DNA from: Lepidonotus clava
Taxonomy: Eukaryota > Annelida > Polychaeta > Phyllodocida > Polynoidae
Direction: 5' to 3'
Assembly (NCBI GenBank): GCA_936440205.1
Contig: OW387133.1
Span: 73,904,374 to 73,968,373 of the forward strand
DNA: 64,000 nucleotides
Part shown: in pieces, positions 60,001-64,000 of the stretch
How positions within the stretch are numbered: the first letter of the stretch is position 1
How the letters are laid out: the number at the start of each line of letters is the position of its first letter
Notes under the pieces: generated by a model
What the model was told of the DNA's origin: nothing
Seen by the model: only the letters and a program-made list of their open reading frames with translations
Database searches by the model: none
Position numbers and translations under genes: made by a program

Positions 60001-60573
60001 ATATACATTTATATTTCCTGAGTTGTTTGAAAATTCATTCACTATAGATGGATATGTAGCAATTATTTGTTTGTTTTCTATAGTTTTTGCAGGGGTTTTG
60101 TCGACAAAATTAGGCAAAATTAGCCTGCAGGTGCATAAAATACTGTAATTTAGCTATCCGTGGTTGGGAGAATTGGGCGTGCCACATGGGGGCGGGAGGG
60201 AGCGGTAACTGTTAGATCTATGACTATGGTATGCATCATGGCCCTGTCCCCTGCTTGGGCCCTGCAAAAAGGCGGTAATGTTACAGTAACATTTTCAAAT
60301 TACATTAATTACATTAATTCGTGAATTGTTTGATGTTAATTGATTACTTCACTAACCATAGGGCTCTTCGATGAAACATTCATTTAGATGGGTCGAATTC
60401 TGATGTGCATTTCGTGCGAGTGGAATCGTTGGAACAGATCCAGTAAACTTTTTCGGACGATCTCCCCTTGATGCTTTCGACTTTGGTGAGTTGCGACTGT
60501 GACTGTCGCGAAGTGGACGATGGTTTGAAACATTTTCCCAAGCTGGATTTTCACCTTCTGTCCTGTCTTGCAT
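35900..60573 (-). CDS. TATDN2: TATDN2-like putative deoxyribonuclease with giant N-terminal extension, seven exons
   Basis: Joined exons on the minus strand (60573-60357, 45935-42774, 42192-38641, 38375-38210, 37895-37766, 37379-37173, 36055-35900) give 7590 nt, 2529 aa, with all phases consistent. Residues 2259-2529 form a TatD-type TIM-barrel hydrolase matching human TATDN2. Visible motifs are HxH in FIDTHCHLD (H2263, H2265), GCHP, GEIGLDY (E2358), IHCRD (H2395), HRHCFTG (H2420) and ETDAPYF (D2470), so the expected metal ligands are present. Residues 1-2258 are low-complexity, Ser/Pro/Lys/Glu-rich and probably disordered, with a ten-lysine run (1113-1122), an RG-rich segment (about 1469-1575) and an acidic stretch before the domain. 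Family knowledge: TatD proteins are metal-dependent nucleases; human TATDN2 (about 760 aa) is reported to act on RNA in R-loops. This version is over three times longer. Confidence 0.9.
36187..36591. mobile_element. Foldback MITE in TATDN2-like intron 6
   Basis: Ends AGGCCATATTCCACTATGCGG and, inverted, AGGCCATATTCCACTTTGCGG. Sub-terminal copies of CCCACCGCAAGC and CACTAGCGGTG lie in both orientations around an AT-rich core. The target duplication is not clear. Confidence 0.6.
37173..37379 (-). CDS. TATDN2: TATDN2-like exon 6
   Basis: Phase-0 exon encoding residues 2410-2478: NHKIHRHCFTG, then LETDAPYFVPRM, the last two catalytic motifs of the TatD fold. Acceptor ACTTTCAG, donor GTTGGT. Confidence 0.94.
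37766..37895 (-). CDS. TATDN2: TATDN2-like exon 5
   Basis: Encodes residues 2366-2409: FKQHEDVQKKVFREQIILA, then NMPLVIHCRDAEEDC with a conserved metal-site histidine. Acceptor CCTCCGCAG, donor GTGAGT. Confidence 0.93.
38210..38375 (-). CDS. TATDN2: TATDN2-like exon 4
   Basis: Encodes residues 2311-2366: MLKDVLQEPCVWGAVGCHP, then LGEIGLDYSG with the metal-bridging glutamate. Acceptor ACTTCCAG, donor GTAAGT. Confidence 0.93.
38641..42192 (-). CDS. TATDN2: TATDN2-like exon 3 (3.55-kb exon, start of TatD domain)
   Basis: The acceptor follows a strong pyrimidine tract ending TTTTCTCAG. Open for 1183 codons. The first two thirds are Arg/Gly/Tyr/Pro-rich, then Ser/Glu/Asp-rich. The exon ends with the start of the nuclease domain (FIDTHCHLDFLF, then CVAVFCDPRTFQKD). 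The donor GTTGGT at 38640 is the only one giving the phase needed by exon 4. Confidence 0.93.
42774..45935 (-). CDS. TATDN2: TATDN2-like exon 2 (3.16-kb exon)
   Basis: Open for 1053 codons. The acceptor TTCTACTTCACAG is at 45936 and the donor GTATGC at 42773. Hydrophilic sequence rich in Ser, Lys, Pro, Thr and Glu, with short diverged repeats around KPLGNDTPGRSTAGSL. A lysine run before the donor is encoded by a TTC-type triplet repeat on the plus strand. No folded domain is recognised. Confidence 0.88.
45936..48048. other. 5' proximal part (gene sense: 3' end) of TATDN2-like intron 1
   Basis: No exon recognised. Contains a poly-T run near 47415-47437, GC-rich CACCCGGCCGG words at 47465-47500 and a short palindrome around GTTAGGCTGAC / GTTAGCCTAAC at 47196-47223. 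Confidence 0.5.
48049..48305. mobile_element. hAT-like MITE, CAGAGATGCCA ends
   Basis: 257 bp from CAGAGATGCCATTTCT to GGGAGTGGCATCTTTG (inverse CAAAGATGCCACTCCC). Both arms contain CCTACTTTT words. Flanks TTTTTATT and ATTTTATG match at 6 of 8 positions, consistent with an old 8-bp target duplication. Confidence 0.6.
49230..49810. repeat. Dispersed repeat, copy 2, containing a long palindrome
   Basis: Same ordered words as 4310-4770. It also carries the 63-bp inverted repeat at 49547-49609. Confidence 0.5.
49547..49609. repeat. 63-bp near-perfect palindrome
   Basis: Arms of 31 bp around a single central base (…CCTTGAACT-C-AGTTCAAGG…) with one mismatch. The arms are CCCCACCCCCACT / AGTGGGGGTGGGG-rich. 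Confidence 0.9.
51386..52124. repeat. 210-bp tandem duplication, first copy split by a MITE
   Basis: Copy 1 is 51386-51538 plus 51826-51882; copy 2 is 51915-52124 uninterrupted. Both run from GCCCTCAGTCGCCACCAGG to AGCAACCAGCTAGG and are nearly identical. A word TTTGGGG(A/T)CAGTGGTGGGC recurs at about 51828, 52070, 52193 and 52255. Confidence 0.8.
51539..51819. mobile_element. MITE nested in the composite element, with empty site preserved nearby
   Basis: A 281-bp element with imperfect inverted ends (CAGTGTTGGCGACTAAC against CAGTGTTTACCACTAAC), flanked by CAGTCA on both sides (51533-51538, 51820-51825). The duplicated sister segment at 51915-52124 reads GCCAGTCACCTATTTGG without interruption. 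hAT-like by its CAGTG ends. Confidence 0.7.
52430..52660. repeat. Short tandem units inside the composite element
   Basis: Three to four diverged copies of a block containing GGGGGTTG.CCACATCTAT, CTTGATATGAACTGTTTAT and CATCATGTCATATGCTTAT. Confidence 0.6.
53253..53277. repeat. 25-bp perfect palindrome
   Basis: AACGTCGGACAT-A-ATGTCCGACGTT, arms of 12 bp with one central base. Confidence 0.85.
53400..54485. mobile_element. 1.09-kb non-autonomous element with TTTTCGCGCA repeats
   Basis: Ends AGAGTAGCATTGCCAGTTTT on the left and, as reverse complement on the right, AGAGTAGGGTTGCCAGTTTT: a 26-bp inverted repeat with three mismatches. The word TTTTCGCGCA or its inverse recurs inside (about 53417, 53584, 53602 and near 54440-54470). 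It is AT-rich and shows no coding potential. Superfamily not assigned. Confidence 0.6.
54559..54881. mobile_element. hAT-like MITE of the AAGACC family, copy 3
   Basis: Left end CAGGGTGCCCACGC and right end GGTGGGCACCCTG. Interior with many AATAAGACCTTT and TAATACCT words. Lies in the TATDN2-like intron 1. Confidence 0.65.
55181..56027. repeat. Tandem duplication, period about 451 bp
   Basis: Copy 1 begins ATTGACAGTGTGACGCC at 55181, copy 2 at 55632. Both continue through TTCAACATTGAGAGGTAATG, GATGGTAGGTAGGG and CAGATTGC(A/C)AGTGTCCGAC. Moderately diverged, with small gaps. In TATDN2-like intron 1. Confidence 0.75.
56028..57149. other. CpG-rich patch within TATDN2-like intron 1
   Basis: 56420-56560 and 56900-57060 are richer in CpG than the surroundings. 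The second patch contains an E-box palindrome GTCACGTGAC (56922-56931) and GCCAATGGCGGG (a CCAAT box). No exon was recognised. It could be an unannotated promoter or a young insertion. Confidence 0.35.
57150..57740 (+). mobile_element. Possible LTR-like fragment (fossil)
   Basis: A TATA box (AGTATAAAAGG, about 57369) is followed some 310 bp later by a poly(A)-type signal (CAATAAAACCC) and then by ACTATTGGGGGATGG, which resembles the junction of an LTR with a primer-binding site. No second copy is in the window and the left edge is not defined, so this is tentative. Confidence 0.3.
57901..59093 (-). mobile_element. Solo LTR, copy 2, opposite orientation (fossil LTR retrotransposon)
   Basis: A 1193-bp block, the reverse complement of 16316-17503 with few differences, with TG...CA ends and its own 4-bp duplication ATAT (57897-57900 and 59094-59097). 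The different target duplications show two independent insertions. It lies in intron 1 of the TATDN2-like gene. Confidence 0.7.
59826..60163. mobile_element. MITE with CCACGGATAG ends
   Basis: Left arm CCACGGATAGTCAAATTC with ACCTGCAGG; right arm is the inverse of CCACGGATAGCTAAATTACA with CACCTGCAGG. Internal GTCGACAAAA occurs twice. A left-end fragment of the same family lies at about 8296-8340. Located about 190 bp inside TATDN2-like intron 1. Confidence 0.55.
60357..60573 (-). CDS. TATDN2: TATDN2-like exon 1 (start codon)
   Basis: Encodes residues 1-72 plus one base, beginning MQDRTEGENPAWENV. An in-frame TGA lies three codons upstream of the ATG, so this exon cannot extend further 5'. 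The donor is GTTAGT at 60356; its phase fits the acceptor of exon 2 exactly, giving EEPY-GDCPDVCKK. Assigned by phase and composition, because the N-terminus of the family is not conserved. Confidence 0.6.
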
Positions 60574-61200
60574 GTTAAGTCAAGCTTTCCGAATGAAGAG
60601 AATATCAAGACTGATAAATGGCCGAGATTTTCGCTTACCGTTCACGACCCGTGGTGAGCACGAGCGCCTTCGTTAGTGCACCTCCTGGCCACACGGGGGC
60701 AGGTGCCCTTCGTTCCGCCGCTCTCCGCCAGGGGAACTTGGTGTTGGCGCCCTCGCGAAGCCTCCCCAGTGACCCCAGCGAAGTTGATAATGATCAAAAT
60801 GAAAAGTTTTTGTTTTATATTCCCATGTAATAAACAATTGAGATTTATGACAGTTGCCAGTTGTCGCACATTTTCCTTTGATATTTTTCCGAAATTTCCG
60901 ATGTTTCCATTATTTTCCTACTCGGGCTACTAAAGTGCACCAACCGGCTACCCACTAGGCAATTTTGACAAGAATCGGCCGATTCACTGACCTAAAATCG
61001 GTCGACTCTACTAGCAGAGATTTTAGTGTCGATTCTACGGTGGCCCATAAGTACAAAACGCCGCCCCGCTACCAAACTTCGCGGCGCCGCTACCAAACTT
61101 CGCCGCTCCGCTACTGAAACCGCCGCACCGCTACTTAAACCGCCGCACCGCTTCCCCGACCGCTTCTTAAACCGCCGCACCGCACCTCCATCACCCCAAA
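60574..61200 (-). promoter_or_regulatory. CpG-rich presumed promoter of the TATDN2-like gene with 20-bp tandem units
   Basis: DNA upstream of the start codon is much richer in G, C and CpG than the rest of the window. At about 61058-61190 it holds five to six copies of a 20-21 bp unit of the form CCGCTACNAAACCGCCGCAC. A plus-strand reading frame opens at 60618 only 44 bp away; it resembles no known protein. Confidence 0.4.
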
Positions 61201-61317
61201 TCTCGCCTCAAATCTCGCGATATCACGCCCTCACTTTCAAATCTTGGCCGCCATTTTGAAACAGCCTCACTTTCTTGCACACTGACATTCTTTCTTGTTC
61301 ACTCACAGCACTACTTA

Positions 61318-62086
61318 GGCCCGATATTTCGAAACACCTAATCCTTAAACTTTTGACGGATTTAAGGTGGTTGCTAGGGAGTTAAGGCTGATTTAAGGCC
61401 TGTCCTTAAATCTGCCCCAAAATTTAAGGTCTGCGATATTTCAAAGCACCTTACCTTAGAAACGACCCAGTTTAAGGTGAAATATTTAAGGTAGGTCGGG
61501 AGGTACCTTAAAATCTTAGGTAACAGACAAATTCTTATATTTCTTTTAATTCTTCCAAACATTTAAGCTCATTTCGTCATAAATATCACAAATAAGCATA
61601 CATTTTGATAATAATGACAAAAAAAATCGTGAAATAACTCATAAAACAGGGAACTACATTCTGTTATCTATCCGCGGATGTTTACATGCGTTGTTCGGCA
61701 ACGTCGTCGTCATGGTTACGGCGTTGTGGCAACGTCGTCGTCAACAGTGTAAACAACATCGGTGAAGCTCAATTTTACATATCTCAGGGAGTTCTGCATG
61801 GATTTTCACAATTCGTTTTTTGATTTAAAGAGAAGAATGTATTTCCTAACGCAAATCACAGTCAGAATCACGTTAATCACGCCAGGAATTTTCGAAATGG
61901 GCCTGGATCATCATAACATAAAGATGTAAACACACCTTAAACTTGTAAGGTGACAAGGTGTTTCGAAATATCCTATGCACCTGAAAGTTTTAGGAAAACA
62001 GGATTTAAGGTGAGCTAGGTCCAAACGTTTAAGGTCTCCTTAAGTCAGGAAACAATTTAAGGTAAGGTGTTTCGAAATATCGGGCC
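61318..62086. mobile_element. PIF/Harbinger-like MITE with TTA target duplication
   Basis: 769 bp with inverted ends GGCCCGATATTTCGAAACACC (diverging after about 21 bp), flanked by TTA on both sides (61315-61317, 62087-62089), as expected for Harbinger elements. The interior is full of TTTAAGGT words in both orientations. No transposase. Confidence 0.7.
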
Positions 62087-62579
62087 TTAAACTATATAGG
62101 TATGTACTCTGACCTGAACTGTATCGTCACATTTTGTACCCTGACACTTGTAATTTAGTACTGTGACATATTAAACTTCAAATTTAGTATCCTGACCTCG
62201 CTCTGCATGTCCCTACGTGAGCGATAATATGGGTTTCGCGTATACTCGCGAACGGCGGCATCTGCATATAACCACTGTACCCGAAACTCGTGAGCGGGAT
62301 CATGTTCTAGGTACCGCTACCGTGGCTCCCGATCTGATTTAGAAGTTTTACCATCTTTATCATCAACCAAAGGTGATTATACTCAGTCTACAACTATGAC
62401 ATATAACCAACTTAGAACAGGGCCTTTAGCAGTACCGTCTGTCAGAATTAGGTCCGGCCTAAACTAGTACCGGTACTTCCAGTCTACCTATGCCGCTCGC
62501 CACTACCGCTATCTTAGGTGATCTGCAATATTTTGTTTACGTTTTGGCGAAAACGCACGTGTTCACGCTATTTTAGCAT

Positions 62580-62912
62580 TGCATATCTTACCACTACGAT
62601 AGACAATGGATAACAGGTTTGGGAATAAAGGGGAACTTTATCATACGCCAATGACATTTCAAATAGTACATTCTCAGATACAGTAAAGTAGTCTCAAATA
62701 AAATTTTTGCGGAGATGCTTCGTCTACGACGGTCAAATCGGACTGATGGAATGTTCGGTGTGTCCGGTATTTATAGTCCGGGGTAACTTTGCCATGGTTA
62801 CGGTCCGCAGTAAATATGAGCAGAGAATCCTATTCGCTTTCACATATCTTACCACTACGATAGACAATGGATAACAGGTTTGGGAATAAAGGGGAACTTT
62901 ATCATACGCCAA
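62580..62912 (-). repeat. Direct repeat pair beyond the recombinase of the DIRS-order element
   Basis: A near-identical block of about 70 bp (ATCTTACCACTACGATAGAC...CTTTATCATACGCCAA) occurs at about 62582-62652 and 62842-62912, 260 bp apart. Split or direct terminal repeats are usual for DIRS-order elements, so this is probably the element's 3' end. Confidence 0.6.
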
Positions 62913-62929
62913 AGAACCCCCAAACCTAA

Positions 62930-63907
62930 CTAACAAAACCCGGCCGCTAGACGAGTGTCAATCTTCAGTTCATGCGAGAGCGGGTGGGACAGGTAACTAT
63001 ATACACAATCGGAGGTCCAGTTCCCCCTTGCCTTAATCTCCTGTACCGAGCATCCCATGGTAGACATGTAAGTAGCGCCTCCACGACGTAGGGAGTGAGT
63101 TGAGAAGTCCCCATGGATGCCAGCCCTTTCCACGAGAGAGGAGAACACCCTACTGAATACATTGTAGGATAGGGGCTTACAGGCCTTAGTTGAGAAGAGT
63201 GGTGCTCCTGGAGGCAAGGATTGAACGTCAATTAATTTAGCAATTAAGTAAACAGGGCACAAGTGGTGCACGTCCCCTTTCACTACCGGGATAACGTGCG
63301 GGTTCTCATAAGAGCGTTGGGTCTTGGAGCTCCTGACGGTCACAAACATCCCCCACGAGGTAAAAACAATGTCTCTTCGTGCGAGGGTGTGGTCAGAAGT
63401 TATCACGTGAGAAATACGCAGCAGTGTCCTAAATAAGAAGACCATGGCCGACCAAACTAGCATCTCTAGGCCATTAGAACTGTCCAACACTGAATATATA
63501 ACTGTGAAGTGACGGGGCTGTAGTGGGTCTCTCTGCCTGACTTGACGTCCCTGAGTGTTCTTTATCCCTAGTAAGGTCGCTTTGAGCGAAGGATTCGACA
63601 GGTCCGGAGGTTTACACCCCCTGATGTTAGCGACAAAGGCCACAGCCTGGAGGTAGGCTAAGATTGAAGAGTGACCCATATAATCCGCCAGGAAGGCGGC
63701 GTAAACACCAGCCTGTTCAGGGTCACAGGGGAGGGGGGAACGTCCGAACCTCCTGCAGAATTTTTTGTAGCAGTCCCATTGAGTCATCCTCGACTTAAGT
63801 GTAGATTCCGCCACCGAAGCCAGCCTGAAACTCTCAGTCTCCTTCTGCAGTGATTCCCATGTCAGATCTGCAAAATTCAAACAACTGATTAGCGCAACAT
63901 AGCTCAT
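62930..63907 (-). mobile_element. Tyrosine recombinase region of a DIRS-order retroelement (fossil, partial)
   Basis: An open reading frame of 325 residues reads as a tyrosine recombinase, with the arginine-containing LLRISHV box, the HSLRRGG box and a terminal GNWTSD...YSYL box. Just 5' of it, towards the window end, minus-strand sequence reads ENVVADTLSRLP, typical of the end of an RNase H domain. That order (RT-RNase H, then recombinase) marks the DIRS/Ngaro group of retrotransposons. The recombinase part looks whole, which suggests a fairly recent insertion. The rest lies beyond the window. Confidence 0.75.
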
Positions 63908-64000
63908 AACCCTTGAGCAATTCCTGGGCTCTCACTCGGGTCGAACGGTATGGGAGCCTGGAAAGGGTGTCGGCTACTACATTCTCAACGCTGGGAATGT

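Noticed and set aside
60618-60830. Plus-strand 70-codon frame starting MAEIFAYRSRP
   Set aside because: Could be a divergent first exon, but there is no family match, the Kozak context is weak, and it overlaps the CpG-rich presumed promoter. Kept only as a question in the findings.
61320-62090. Many TTTAAGG words considered as telomere-like repeat
   Set aside because: Spacing is irregular, both orientations are present, and the block is bounded by Harbinger-type ends.

Overview
The window is nuclear DNA from an animal, most likely a marine invertebrate. It is AT-rich and gene-poor, has long introns and a varied load of mobile elements. The species cannot be fixed from the sequence. The element mix (hAT-like and Harbinger-like MITEs, Penelope-like pieces with hammerhead-like motifs, a DIRS-order tyrosine recombinase) fits an echinoderm, hemichordate, lancelet or lophotrochozoan better than a vertebrate or insect. 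Two host genes were reconstructed by joining exons on splice signals, phase and protein family match.

Left part (1-13387): no host gene was found. It holds GC-rich duplicated blocks (447-790), a short foldback (1050-1137), a dispersed repeat shared with 49.2-49.8 kb, a Penelope-like reverse transcriptase remnant (5045-5463), two hAT-like MITEs of one family (6294-6620 and 8618-8932), a GT microsatellite and a 93-bp direct duplication.

Middle part (13388 to about 33870, + strand): a complete seven-exon SLC35B4 gene, a nucleotide-sugar transporter of 328 aa close to the human length. Its 12.2-kb first intron carries a duplication with a MITE at its junction, a solo LTR, a foldback, a hammerhead-like motif and a 1.9-kb higher-order minisatellite.

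Right part (60573 down to 35900, - strand): a seven-exon TATDN2-like gene, convergent with SLC35B4. The reconstructed protein is 2529 aa. About 2250 residues are low-complexity, charged sequence encoded almost wholly by two giant exons, followed by a TatD metallonuclease domain whose metal-site motifs are all present. Its 14.4-kb first intron is packed with elements. These include a 2.46-kb composite hAT-like element with internal tandem duplications and a nested MITE whose empty site survives in the sister copy, a 1.1-kb element with repeated TTTTCGCGCA motifs, and a second solo LTR in the opposite orientation to the first.

Upstream of the TATDN2-like gene lie a CpG-rich patch with 20-bp tandem units, a Harbinger-like MITE with a TTA target duplication, and, running off the window end, the recombinase end of a DIRS-order retroelement. 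The two host genes share no obvious pathway. Their main common trait is that repeats fill their introns.
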